A DNA stretch of 64,000 nucleotides from assembly GCA_000827205.1 (NCBI GenBank), contig KN832561.1:1490072-1554071 (forward strand), in the 5' to 3' direction. Each line of letters begins with the position of its first letter. Position 1 is the first letter of the stretch. The stretch comes from Plicaturopsis crispa FD-325 SS-3. Lineage: Eukaryota > Basidiomycota > Agaricomycetes > Amylocorticiales > Amylocorticiaceae. Shown here piece after piece: positions 1 to 11,583 of this stretch. The notes under the pieces were generated by a model. That model made no database searches, was not told the origin of the DNA, and saw nothing but the letters and a program-made list of their open reading frames with translations. The position numbers and the translations under genes were made by a program.

Positions 1-113
1 GTTTGTTGTTGTGTGGCAAGAGCGTTAGGCGGACTCAACGCCACGCTCATCTGCGCAAAATAATTTAGTAACGTTCCTAATTTCACGCGGAAATCGCATG
101 GCATTGGGCCGCC

Positions 114-1168
114 ATGTCTGCTGCGTTGCATCCTCTCGCATCGCTCTCACAGATTGAGCGCACACCGTCGAGAAGCGATGGAATCCCATACGAACTCGAG
201 GAAGACCTGAGGGCGTATGGTTGCAAGCTTGTTCATCAGGCCGGCATTTTGCTCAAACAGTACGGCTTTTGAGCCAAGTTGAAGGGATGGGCCAATCTCA
301 TCTTTTAAAACTTTGCTTTCCAATTCAACAGAAAACAGGTTGCTGTCGCTACAGCTCAGATTCTGTTCCAGCGCTTCTGGTATGTGACATCCATGAAGCA
401 GTTCGGCATCGGCGTACGTTGAGATTTTTTTCCGTCATTGCTTTTGCCGCACGCTGAAGTCCGTGTGCAGGATGTTGGAATGGGCGCTTTGTATCTCGCC
501 TCCAAACTCGAGGAATGCCCCTTGCGAATGCGAGACCTCATCAATGTATACGACCTACTCCTCCAGCGCGCCGCGCACTCGCTCGCGCACCCTCCGTCCT
601 CCGAGCCCTCCACCTTCAAGTATGCGCCAATGTCGTATTTTGGGTCGACTTTCTACGACTTGAAAGACGCGCTCGTTGTAGCAGAAATGCAGATACTCAA
701 GCGACTGGGCTTTAACGTACACGTTGTGTTACCCTACGGCACGCTCGTAAACTACCTTCGCGTTCTTGGCCTCACGAATCGTGAGGACGCATGCGCTCGT
801 GCATGGGGGTACCTAAACGACGCGTCAGTGTCAGACCTCTGTTATACTCAGCTCAACGTACTGATTGCCCTGTCCTCTGTAGCCTACAGACCCCCGTATA
901 CGCACTGTACGCCGTCCCGACGATCGTAAGCGCCGCTATCCTACTCACTACGCGGCACCTTCATATATCGACACCGAATGACTGGTGGACGCTTTTTGAT
1001 GCACCGTGGGAGGACGTGTGGACTGTGTGCGGGTACATAATGCGGCTGTATCGCCCGCGCGACCCTGCGGAACGCCTCCGGGTGGTCGGGATGGTCAGCA
1101 AAATGGACATCCGGAAGTGGTTGGAGGATCATCCTGGAGGCGATGGGGATGCCGATGCAGATATATGA
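114..1168 (+). CDS. Cyclin L-type (transcription/splicing) cyclin
   Basis: The protein is a cyclin of the L/K/T group, which partners a transcriptional or splicing CDK in the nucleus. The start at 114 begins MSAALHPLASLSQIE, followed by a helical segment ending LLKQKQVAVATAQILFQRFW. The central cyclin box reads GMGALYLASKLEECPLRMRD, then INVYDLLLQR, and a second helix block holds AEMQILKRLGFNVHVVLPYG. At least three short introns are needed: one starting at 260, one joining FGIG to DVGMGALY near 430-475, and one near 826-890. The second cyclin fold ends with VVGMVSKMDIRKWLED and an acidic tail. The length of about 300 residues is short for cyclin L because the C-terminal RS region of animal proteins is absent. 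Cyclin L is the best match; cyclin K or T is less likely. Confidence 0.85.
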
Positions 1169-1418
1169 CAGTGTTGTGCTTTTCGAAACTCGCTCATCCA
1201 GCACACGCGTACCAAAAGTTGGACATATTAAATTATTACGGACACTCAAGCAAAGGGAGGGGAACAACATGAACGAACGAACTAAACAGCCCAGTCACAA
1301 ACAGAATGGCAGCCCCATCCACCCAGTGCCAATCCCTGAAGTAAGAAATCCAACATTCGAGTTCGTTTTAAGTATTTCAGTCAACATTGTCATACCCGTA
1401 GCCAGATAGGGAGCAGGA

Positions 1419-2363
1419 TCACGCCATGCCGACCATCTTGAGCACGGCGGACCGTGCGTAGGGGATGTACGACAGCGTGTACCATGTGTATGCGAGATAT
1501 TCGATTATCACGAATACTACAGGGTGGCATTGAGTTGTGAGTGCCGCAGTGTAGAGTGAGATTGAGGTACACACCTATGCAAAGGATCTCGTTCCCGATC
1601 ACAAACGCCCCTACAAATACGAGCGCTATCGATCCGAGGAAGACGACCGTGGCAACGACACGGACGGGTTTGAACATCTGGATATCTCGAGCGTTAGCTT
1701 CTAATGTTCCTTTGGAGGAGCAGCAATACTCACGAGTGTGATTTGTTTCCAGAACTGAAAAGTGGACTGTCAGACAAAATTCGAGAAGAAATTACATAGG
1801 AAACGCACTCCAATGAGGAATCCAGTCCCGACGAGAGATATCAATGTGCCCATGCCATAGAGCACTGAATTGAAGCAGATGATCAGGTGAGCAGGAGTAA
1901 GTGGGATTACGATTTGGAAATAACGCACCCGCAAAGCTGCCCAGCTGCCCAAGGAATAGCAGCGCACTTCCGAGGATAGATAGTACAAAACCAATGACGA
2001 GACTGTTGGGGCACAAAGTAAAGTCAGAGACATAATGGAGGATGCACCGTTTCCGTGGCGTCTCCGCAGCACGTCGTATCGGCCCAAGTCGCACAACAAC
2101 GCAGAACGCGGTCACAGACCATGCCATCCGTACATTAATGCAAGACGCAGGGAATGGCATGGGCGACCATGTCCGGGATACGGGGAAACGGGATACGGGG
2201 AAACGGTATACGGGGCAAGGAGCACTCACCATCCGACGAATCCATATAGCCGCTGTGTCCGTGTCAAGCCCAAGAACTTGAACGCGCTGTCGCCCTCAAA
2301 GAACGCCGTCTCGGGTACTGCAGCACCTGCCGTCTCGAGATTGAACCATCCCTTGCTAGCCAT
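1419..2363 (-). CDS. SFT2: SFT2-family Golgi vesicle transport protein
   Basis: This is a small four-helix membrane protein of the Sft2/Got1 type, which acts in traffic to and within the Golgi. The N-terminus (MASKGWFNLETAGAAVPETA) carries a soluble segment ending FKFLGLTRTQRLYGFVG. Four hydrophobic stretches follow: LVIGFVLSILGSALLFLGQL, GMGTLISLVGTGFLIG, VVATVVFLGSIALVFVGAFV and a last one ending in the family signature LAYTWYTLSYIPYARSAV, then LKMVGMA and stop. The fusion GC|LVIGF across intron 1 matches the family. Intron 1 (2003-2229, about 227 nt) is far longer than others in the window and holds a short tandem repeat. The remaining introns are of ordinary size. Confidence 0.9.
2003..2229 (-). 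other. Unusually long first intron of SFT2
   Basis: The donor GTGAGT lies at the 2229 end and an acceptor ending CAACAG at the 2003 end. The intron is about 227 nt in a region where introns are about 55 nt. Its donor-proximal third contains the 15-bp repeat listed separately. Confidence 0.7.
2176..2221. repeat. Short tandem repeat, 15-bp unit, about three copies
   Basis: The unit GGGATACGGGGAAAC occurs about three times in a row, the last copy imperfect. It lies inside the first intron of SFT2 and explains that intron's unusual length in part. Confidence 0.8.
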
Positions 2364-2976
2364 CGTTGCGCGGTGTGATATTCGTGGGGTAGATTCGTAA
2401 TGTGCGTAGGATGGGTTTCAGCTACGTGGATCGAATTTGTTCGTGTTTCTGAATTTTTGGGCAGCGTGCAGTCTTGATTCGTGTGTGAAGAGGTGAGGAG
2501 AGCTGCGAGTGCTGTGCCAGCAGCGAATGTGGATGTAAAGTAAATGGCAAGAGCAAGAACAAGAGTTCAGGATAGACGCACGGGCGTCGGACTGGCACAG
2601 CTTCGCGACACACCGACCCGGACTCGTTCCATGTTCCAATAAAATATTTCCCTAAGCGCCAGTCGCAACATTCGCATGCGTGAAACGAGATAGAATTGTG
2701 AATTATATGTAGTCTTCACAATGCATAGGACTCCAACCTACAGCGGAGGGCACAACATGAGTAGAGAGAAAGATGAGTAGGAATTTTGTTTTCGTCACAG
2801 TGGGAGTCGCGGTCGTTATGAACATTAGGCTAGGATGAGGGGTGCAAACAGAGCAGAAACAGTCGTAAAGCGGACAACACGAAAATGCAAGACAACATGA
2901 CAGAAATCTAGGCGAGCATGAACATACCAACATGGAGACGTCGATCCCGACACCGCGGGAGTCCATAGAAGTGTGC
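2364..2976. other. Intergenic region upstream of SFT2
   Basis: About 610 bp lie between the SFT2 start and the EDC4 stop; both genes are on the minus strand. I see no conserved reading frame. Its SFT2-proximal part should hold the SFT2 promoter and its other end the EDC4 3' UTR. Confidence 0.5.
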
Positions 2977-5900
2977 TCATTTGCGGCTAAGCGTCTCCTG
3001 CACGTCCGAGATCGTCCGTACAGTGTCAAGGAGTTGCGGGCCACCAGGGATGATAGAGAGGCGCTGTTTCGTCGTGTTTAGCATCGCCTGGACGTTAGGC
3101 ACGACTCGCGCGACGTATGCAGATATGAGAGGATCCTACGAGAGAATTAGCATGGTATAACGTTTTGCAGGAGAGGTACTTACGTTGGGATTCAGCACGG
3201 ACACAGTCCGCTGAAGCCACCAGAGCGATGTTTTGAATGCCTCATCAGCCGGTGAGTTCTCGCCAACAGCCGCGGAGAGCTGGAAGGGTGCGTTAGCATG
3301 TCGTACACCCAGTCACAATGTATCGCGACTTACGCGATGCAATAATGTCAATATCACAGCCTGCGACAGCGGACTCGGGCCGTTCAACGGCATGACAACT
3401 TCGGGATTAGACCGCGACAGCAACTCGCGGAGTTGCCGTGAGTCTTGAGATCCGAGCACAGCAAGGTAAGTGTCATCCCATTCCTCGGGTTGCGTAGGGG
3501 GTGAGTGCTGAGCAACGGGTGGCGGCGGCGGAGGGGGCGGAGCAAGCGGGTGGGAGGCCTGTGGTGCAGCGATACTGGACGGGTACCATTGACCTTGCAT
3601 AGGAGCAGGTCCCTGCATGGGCGGCGGTGGAGGTTGTTGCTGGAAAGAGTTGTGTCCCTGGTTGTAGTTTGAAGGTGGCGGCGGTGGCGGGTGGTTCGCC
3701 TGGCGGAGATGCGACTGCTGGTGCTGAGCAGGATTAGTGGTTGGCGAGCCTCGGGTTTGTTGAAGTTGATGGTGAACGGGGGCACTGCCACCCGTGGCAT
3801 TCATTGTGACGAACTTCACTTGCTCACTGAGCGTCCGGACGGAATGCTCCAAATCCCTGATCAGCGTCTGATATAAGGTAGTGTCAGCGAATGATTTTTG
3901 AAGATAAGCAGGCATATGCATACCTCTTGACTACGGAATGCATCACTCTGCCACGACGTCATGTCGTTCTTGACACCGAGCACCTCCGAGCGGACCTCTC
4001 GCAACAACTCCTGGTGCATCTGCGCGGACTGTTGCGTGAGGACCGGGAGAATGCTCTTGTGCACCGCCTCCTTCACATGCCTGTCGAGCAGCGGCGTCAA
4101 GTTCGAAGACAAGATGTGGGCAAAGTGAGCTGAGATATCCGGCCGCAGGAGCAACTTCTCGATCTCGATCGGGAGACTCTGCTGGATGTAGGTGCTGAGA
4201 CCTCTGCCGACTTGGTCGTTCAACGCGGCCTTGACTTCGTTCTTCGTGATATTCTCGAGCGAGGGAAGGACCGAATTCTGAACCTCGGCCTTGACTGCCA
4301 TCTCGACGACGCGTGTCGTGTTCCTCGTCAACTCGGTTGAGATGAGCTTGAGGATCTTCTCCTGGCGCGCAAAGTCGTCTGCTTGCTCGCGTGTGCGAGC
4401 CTCCTCCAGCCGTGAGTCTACGGATAGTTTCAGTTAGCTCTACACGATTGTTAATCAGGATGGCAACTGACGTTGTTTGTCCATTTCTTTGCCAATAAGA
4501 CGACCGAGGCGAGTGTGTAGATTCTCCTCCGACTTTCTTATCTCGCGGCTCATAGCCTGCCCGAGGGCGGACTCATTGATGAGGGCCGCATCCTTGTCGC
4601 TGATCTTCGCGAGTTTATTGTCTTTGCCGCTGTCCTCCTTGTCTTTCCAGCCGACGTTTTTGGTCTTCGTGTTTCTGCCCTTCGATTCCGTCAAACGACC
4701 CTCATCGCGGAGTGCCTCGGGCTCGGGTTCGGGAGCCAACACGAGTGCCAGGCCCTCGTCGGATGGCGGAGTCCTAGCCCTGTTCTGACTCGGGAAGAAA
4801 GAGTGCCCGGGCGGCGGTGGGAGCGACCGCTGAGGTTTCTGCTCGATGGCGGCGACAGCCTGGGAGTAGGGAGGCAGCTTCGCGATGTTGGTCGCAAGCG
4901 CGTTGTCGAACCACTCCCGTCGGATGAGGATTTGGTCGACGCCGCTGGAGTGCACCGAGAAGGAGACCAGCGCGAGCTCGCCAGGGGGCACCTTCGCGGC
5001 GACGCACGCAGCGTGTGCCTCTTCGCCAGTCGGATCCGAGTCCGCGGACAGGATGACGAAATGAATAGTCGGCTTGAGCCCGGCGAATTCGACGACCTGG
5101 TCAATGAACGCGCTGCGGCCATACTCAGGGTTGTCGTAGCCGAGCTTGAGAGCGATGATGCTCTCCCGCCTGCTGTTGGCAACCCAGAGCGTCTGGATCC
5201 GCGCATCGTAGTTGACGTGGCCAAACATGTCTGGGTCTTCGCGATTGCCGTTGACGAACTTGACAGTGGAAACGACGTTTTTGGTGGACGGCGACAGCAC
5301 CTGGAAGATGGTGCCGTTCTTGCGGCCGACGACGATCCCATCTTCGACGAATGTCAATGAAGACGGGATATCGTCTCCGCGCACTTTGTGCGTCCAGAAG
5401 GGAATTTTATCGCGAACATTCCATAGGGCCAGGGTGGAGTCCTCGCATATGCTTGCGATGGCAAGGTGAGAGATATCGAAATCAAAAGCGATCAGCCGCT
5501 GTAGCCATAGTGTTAGCATGATGTAGTTGCAAGGTATAATTGGCGAAGACTTACAGAAGAGATAGCAAACACCGGTCCCAAGTGCGTCAGGTCAGATTGC
5601 ACAATGGGCTCCCCTCGGAAAACGGCTGCGGCATGCGCTAAGTCGAGAAGATAGATCCGGCTCTCCGACGCAACTGCAAGAGTGTCCAACTCTTTCGGGT
5701 GCCATTTGACAGAGTGAAGGCCGTCGGCATCGCGACTCGGTGCAACACAAAGAAGAAGTTTTCCACTGAATTCAACATAAAATCAATGCATCGTTCTCGA
5801 GGTAAGAGGGAGTTGTTACGCACGGAACATCGTCCATGATAACGGGAGGAAGCTCCCAGACCACAAATCCACCGTCCGATGTAACTCCCGCAAGACGGTT

Positions 5901-7694
5901 GCCGAAGACGGCCATGTCGGTCACAGACGTAGACGGGGGAAATGTAGGCGGAAGCTGCAACAAAGTACGATCTCCACTAAGTCGCGAAATGACACGAACA
6001 CGACCTATTCATTTAGACCGAGTGAGCAATAAATACTGGCACGAGCAATGATGCAGACGAACCTTTCGTCATGGCGTAAGCAACCCACTGCGTGACCCCG
6101 ATAGTTGTACCCGGTAGGAATACAGAATCCTGCTTAACCAGGGCGATAGCGGTGGCTTTTACAGAGTCGAGCGGAGACTGGATCTCAAGTAGGTCCTGGG
6201 ATACATCGAATACAACTGTCTGTGCTTGATAACTTGGGGGCAAACGCGTTAGCAAAAGCCTAATGATGATACGCAGGAACACTTACGTCGGGCTACCCTG
6301 GTTCTTACCCTTCCCGCTTTTGCGTCCTTCTGACCCTTTCCAGTTCCCGCCTCGCGGGCCCGGCGAACTATCTTTATCTCTCCTTGTCGGTACGAGCTGG
6401 CCAACCGGCGACTCGCGTTGCGCAGGGCCAGCCCTGTGCTGTACCTGTGTTTTCGGGGGCGATCCACGCGGCGACGCCGCTCTGGGCGGCTTCGGGGGAA
6501 GAGGTGGCGGCGGCGCGGGCGCAGCCCTATCGCCAACCGGTCCAGGAATCAATTCATCGTACGGGTCATAAGCGGGCTGGGGCTGCTCCTGGGGCGGCCT
6601 CGTGAGCTGCTCCATCAGGTTCTCGACAGACCGGTGCTTGGGGTTCGGGAGCGGGTTCGGGTTGGGATCGGTGGGCGCCGACACGGTCGACCACGAGTCC
6701 TCATTTCCGCTCGATACGCTCGGCACGGGCTTCTTCTTCACGGTGGTAGAGCTAGGGAACGCATCGAAGGGAGAGATGAAATCAAACATCGACTTGCGCG
6801 TCGGAGATGGGGGTTGCTGCTGCTGCTGCTGCTGGACCTTGGGAGACGGTTGTTGCGGAGGGGGCCTTGGGGCTTCTCGCGGAGAGCCGTACGACCCTTC
6901 ACGCGAATGGTAGTCTTGAACGTCGTGTTGCGGTGATGATCCGGCGGCAGGGGGTACCGGCTCAGTGTAATTCGATCTGGGAGCGTTACTAGAGGATGTG
7001 ATTAGCAAAAGGAAGTGCCCAGATGGGAGGGCGGAAAGTGGGATCAGGAGGGAAATCGCAAGTGGGCAGTTTTGATAGAACACGAGTACGCCATGCACGC
7101 GCCTGCAATGTGCAGCATGGCGGCAGAAACGTAGTGTAACACGAGCATGCTTGCAAAAATTCATGCCATGCCAATATCGCCCAGAAAGACATTGCAATGT
7201 TTTCTACGGTTAAATGACACTCACCCTGACATCAACTGTTCCAATAGATATTTTCCTTGAGACTCATTGGTATTTGGACCCGTAGGCGAGTGACTAGCTC
7301 TATTAACGCTCGACGAGATAGGCGGCGTCGGAATTTGTTGAATCGGAGCAGCCCTATTTGCAGGTGGGCTAGAAACCGTTCCAAGCAGATTCAACAGTGC
7401 GCTCTGTCTCTCCGTAGCCGTGTTATTTGGGGCAGATATGGACGAAGAAGGCGCATCCTCGGACTGGAATGACACAGGCGTGCCCGGGTCAGAGTGAATG
7501 AACGCGCTGCTGCCTCCTGGGCCTGTGAGGTGCGGCAAAGACGAGGGTGCACTCAAATTGTGAAACAACGACTCGAGCTGGTTGGGCGACGAGTTGTGCG
7601 AATGCACCTGCGGATAATTTGGATTGTTGCGCGGCTGCGGGGGTGTAGCGCCTCGCGAAAAGAGCTGCTCGTGGGTGTCGGTCGTGTGGTCCAT
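2977..7694 (-). CDS. EDC4: EDC4/Ge-1/Varicose-like mRNA decapping scaffold
   Basis: This is a large scaffold of the cytoplasmic decapping complex (P-bodies), linking Dcp2/Dcp1 and Xrn1-type decay. From the N-terminus it shows a low-complexity Ser/Pro/Asn region; a Pro-rich region with a polyglutamine tract (complement of 6815-6836) and the segment MFDFISPFDAF; a WD40 region, readable as LAIASICEDSTLALWNV and GIVVGRKNGTIFQVLS (about 6280-4900); a charged linker; and a helical domain with IQQSLPIEIEKLLLRPDI and LLDRHVKEAVHKSILP (about 4300-3950). A proline-rich linker then leads to a final helical domain (ELLSRSNPEVVMPLNGPSPL ... VQETLSRK, stop 2977). The domain order matches animal and plant Ge-1. 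Roughly nine introns give a protein of about 1,300 residues. The start at 7694 is the first ATG in frame. Confidence 0.88.
6815..6836 (-). repeat. CAG/CTG trinucleotide tract coding polyglutamine
   Basis: About seven CTG triplets on the plus strand read as Gln codons in EDC4. The tract sits in a proline-rich disordered stretch, as expected for a P-body scaffold. Confidence 0.85.
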
Positions 7695-9288
7695 GAGGAA
7701 AAGCTGATAAGAAAGATACAGAGATTACACTGCGAGATACCTAAGCAGAAACGGTGCGGAGGGGGATGAAGGTGAAGAGCAAGAGGCGAATGCGAAACTG
7801 CAATGCGCCGCAAGCGTTCAACCTCGCTGAAGCCTCGAGGCCTTTTGTCGTCGCGTGGCTTTACCAGAACGGGAGTCATCTAATCTCTTGTTTTGCTTCC
7901 ATGTTTGCTCTTATCCTCCAACGGCGAAATAGCAGGATGTGCAGGAGGTTTGAGGACGGGGCATGCAAAGAATGAACAGTGCTCGCACGTTGTTATCGCA
8001 AGGATTTATTCATTAAAACATTGTGTGGCAAGGTGAACATTCGGCGTCATGAGATGCTCAAGTACACTGGCTGCAATACACCCAAGTTGCATATGAACAT
8101 AATGGATTGTATTGGCGGAAGTATTCATACGAAGTTGCCAGCCTTCATTGGTTCAAGTATAGACGGTCCGAGGATATTGCTTCGAGTGCGACAGAACCTT
8201 CCTTGCGACGGCCTCGCGGGAGTATAAAGGGACCGCTGGGAGGAGAGAAGGGATAGACCAAGTTGCACTTTGAGAGAGATACCACACGACTCACGCGTAT
8301 GTGTACGTACATGCAGCGAGCCCCAGTAGACACTGGGCCGTCGATGCTCGCGAAGCCTTTCGAGGGTCCAAAGGAGGCCTTATCTAGTGGCAGCAGGTCC
8401 ACGCCGCGATTCTCGTAAAGAGGTACGATCCGATGCGCTGAGAAAGGAATGAGACGACCGTCGTCCGGATTTCGTCTTCAAGGCCACGTAAAAGTGGCCG
8501 TGCTATCCTCCGGCGCCACGCTTGCAAACCCATCGGTGAACCTCGAAACGTGTGCAAAACGTGCGTGAGTCGAAGCGCAGATTGAGGGCCAACGGTGAAT
8601 CCGCACTCCACGGTCGGATCCACACAAAGCATGCACGTCTATGTGCATACGTATGATGTGTGGTGGAAAGCTGGGCCCTGTGGTCGAACGTGTCACCTGA
8701 ACACTTGCTAGAAGGTAGACAGAGTAGACGAGCGCTCGCCGAGAATATTAACCTCCAGCCATTGCGGTCTAGCGGTGTATGCATGCCCATATTTTCGCTG
8801 ACCCTGTGAGGGCCACGAGCGCCACAAGATCTACACATCGGTGCTACGGCGCAAAGATACGGTCAGAGCAGCGTGGAAAGTGCGGTTGAAAGACACGAAA
8901 ACGTACCGCAACTGTCACAATTCGACTTGAAAGCAGGTCGCATGGCCACTGAGTAGCAGGCAGCTGATTTGATAGTCGCGTTAGGCATGTACCATTGTCA
9001 GCTGCTACACAGGTAACGTATGCGTCAGTGCCGCTGGCTCTCCAAAAAATAACGCATACTAGGCGCTGCTCCGAAGGGAAGGCATTTTTGAAATCGCTCA
9101 ACGAATTTGATTGGATGAAAGATAGACGCGATGGAGACTCGAGTGAACGAGGGCGCAAGGGGCTAAAAACAAACAAGGACAAAGACCGATTAGATGCGTA
9201 TAAGAACAGCGCCTTTCGAGGGGGGGCGCCTTCAGTTTCCACTATCCACTCACCAACACCCACTCAAATAACCAACACCGTATACGAA
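7695..9288. other. Gene-poor stretch upstream of EDC4 and the metallothionein
   Basis: About 1.6 kb without a supported gene. The left end is the likely EDC4 promoter and the right end the metallothionein promoter. On the minus strand around 8345-8430 a short segment reads HRIVPLYENRGVDLLPLDKA and continues FGPSKGFASIDGP, which looks more like coding than chance. I could not build a start, an exon chain or a family match around it. It may be a decayed gene. Confidence 0.35.
9199..9204 (+). promoter_or_regulatory. Possible TATA box of the metallothionein gene
   Basis: TATAAG lies 85 nt before the metallothionein ATG. That spacing fits a strongly inducible fungal gene. I found no clear copper-regulator (ACE1-type) site by eye. 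Confidence 0.4.
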
Positions 9289-9514
9289 ATGTTCACCGTA
9301 GGTCCCATCGTTTCGTTGCAGGGAGCTACAGGACACTGACGGTGTTTCGACGCGCAGACCGTCCAGACCCCCGTTGACAACGCCAACTGCGGCTCGTCGT
9401 CTTGCTCCTGCGGCGCTAGGTACGTCAATCCGACACCATTCGACTGAAATCTGGCTTACAGTATTTCTTTCGCGCTGTAGCTGCCAGTGCAAGCCTGGAG
9501 AGTGCAAGTGCTAA
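9289..9514 (+). CDS. Metallothionein, 34 residues, three tiny exons
   Basis: Metallothioneins bind Cu, Zn or Cd through clustered cysteines in the cytosol. Exons are 9289-9297, 9358-9419 and 9481-9514, joined across GTAGGT..GCGCAG and GTACGT..CTGTAG introns. The product starts MFTTVQTPVDNANCGSSSCS and ends CGASCQCKPGECKC. It has seven cysteines in the CxxxxCxC...CxCxxxxCxC spacing of small fungal copper metallothioneins. The Agaricomycete family is known for short proteins starting MF and ending in KPGxCKC. Exon 1 encodes only three residues, so ordinary ORF searches miss the gene. Frame and stop are preserved exactly across both introns, which makes chance unlikely. Confidence 0.88.
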
Positions 9515-10329
9515 GCGCATTACTGCCTCTTCCTTGCCGCCTTCCTCGGGCGAGCATCGCCATAAATGTACGATAATGGAGCTGTAGGATGATGAAGTCA
9601 TTGTGCCGTGTACCTTGTGCGTCGAAGATTGTATGCAACCAAATTGCTTGGAGGAAAGTGTGACTTGGCCGACGCGTAGATCATGCAGTCTCCCGAGTGA
9701 AGCACTGGTGTGGAAATTAAGACGACACAATGGACGTCTCTTGCGTAGGTTCAAGGATGCACCTCGGCGTCGTAATCGTCGGTAACAAGTGAGGTCAAAT
9801 CAACCCTCAGAGAGCATGATCAACCTAGTGAGAGAGGTACACGGTTAGCGTCCAGCTTTTTAAGGAGAGGACCCAGTGCATACCTATATATGTACGCTAC
9901 ATATGTTGCGAGCGCACAACAACGAGCGATCGTGCGCAACAGAACCGCTGCTCGGTGAACCTGAGTATGCAAGCCGTGTGCTGTGTGTGGCATGAACCTG
10001 GCATGAACTCAGAACGGACGCGGCGAGAAAATGGTAACATATACATCACATGCTCTGCCATCTGCCAATAACTCGTCAATAAAACATATCATTATTACTT
10101 ACACTGACTTGCCCCTCAATCCTCGTCTTCAAATCTGAAAGGTCAAGGTCCCGAACTGTCGAATTTGCGTCATACACTGTATTGCGAGACTTGCTGGATA
10201 CAATCGACAGAGTGTCAGACAAATTTCGTCAAGGCCTGCCAAGCTTGATCAGCATGTGTAAGCTGTCCGGGAGCGTTAGCATTTTATATATTATTTGTAT
10301 TTATCTAACCTATATTTGGGAGTTTAACC
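9515..10329. other. Intergenic region between metallothionein and dioxygenase
   Basis: About 815 bp with only short overlapping frames of low-complexity or basic composition. I see no conserved protein, RNA gene or mobile element. It should contain the metallothionein 3' end and the dioxygenase promoter. Confidence 0.5.
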
Positions 10330-11545
10330 ATGCAACGACCTTTTCTCTCACCGCCATGTCGTTTGCTTATAATCGCAGTCCTTTCCGTCGCACTGGTCCC
10401 CACAATTTCAATCATTTACCGCCAATTGGTACCCGCTAGACTTGCACGCAGCATCATGTCGAACGCAACGCTACCAAAGACTCGAGCAGATTGGCTCAAA
10501 GCTCTCGATGAGCTCCCATCGACCCCAGACAAAATCCCCGCGTTCTTCTTTGGGCACGGGAGTCCTGCCCTGGCCTATCCTGGCAGAGGTATGCCAGGGA
10601 TGGAGTCAATGGGTCCGCAAGGTCCCCTTGGGACTTTCTTGCGCGACTTTGGGCCGAAGCTGTTGGAGAAGTACAAACCGAAGGGCATCGTAGTTTTCAG
10701 TGCACACTGGGAGTCCGATGGCGAGACGCTAGGTGCGTTCGTGTACCCTCCCACCTGCGCACGCTACTCACGCGCGCCTTAGTGTCCGACTATGGCGCCG
10801 AAAACCCGCTGCTCATGGATTACTACGGATTTCCCCCGGAGCTATACCGGCTCAAGTTTAAATCTCGGGGCGATTCTGCCCTTTCCAGCCGCGTGATGGA
10901 CCTGTACAAGCAAGCTGGCATACGCGTCCGCACGACCGACGCGTCGGAAAATCGAGGACGAGACGGACGAGGCTTCGCAGGGCCGGGATTTGACCATGGC
11001 GTATTCGTTCCGTTCCGAATCATGTTCGGGGAGGAATTCACGGATATACCCACCGTGCAAGTGTCTATCGATGGCAGTATGAGTCCTGCCAAGAACTGGG
11101 CGCTCGGAAAGGCCGTGGCTAAGCTGAGGTGCGTCTCGAAAACTTCGCGTTTCGCTGTCTTTAATGTATTCGCAGAGAGGAGGGCATATTGGTTCTCTCT
11201 GGCGGGCTCCTCGTCCACAATCTACGCGACTTTTCCGCCTTCAACGAGGAGACCGCCGATGCCATTTACAAGGAATTTGACCGGGCTATACTCGATGCCA
11301 TCACCATACCCGACGTACGCCGTTCACTTTATGATCATTGCTCGAGCTAACCTTTCTACCTGCACCAGGCCGAGGCCCGTCGGACGGCACTAGTCGCGCT
11401 CACCAAACATCGTGGTTTCAGGGCTGCACAACCACGGGAGGATCATTTCGTCCCTCTATATGTTGCAGCTGGTGCTGGCGAAGGCGGTTCCGTTAAAGTT
11501 GTCGAGGCGATATACGGAGCGCCCACCTTTGCCTTTGGACTGTAG
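10330..11545 (+). CDS. LigB-type extradiol ring-cleavage dioxygenase (4,5-DOPA dioxygenase-like)
   Basis: The family cleaves catechol-type rings with a divalent metal; plant and bacterial members act on L-DOPA. Metal-ligand histidines are visible in FFFGHGSPAL, VVFSAHWESDGE, GPGFDHGVFVPF and REDHFVPLYVAAGAG. The C-terminus AIYGAPTFAFGL also fits. Three introns (about 10732-10780, 11125-11175, 11315-11370) restore one frame of about 340 residues. The start at 10330 adds a hydrophobic N-terminal segment (LLIIAVLSVALVPTISIIYR) that looks like a membrane anchor. An in-frame ATG at 10456 (MSNATLPKTRADW) would give a soluble protein of normal family length. The true substrate is unknown. Confidence 0.88.
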
Positions 11546-11583
11546 GGATATGTACATTAGATAAAATTACACAACTCAATGTA

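Noticed and set aside
6418-6936. 172-codon plus-strand frame across EDC4
   Set aside because: Arg/Leu-rich antisense shadow of the proline-rich EDC4 region.
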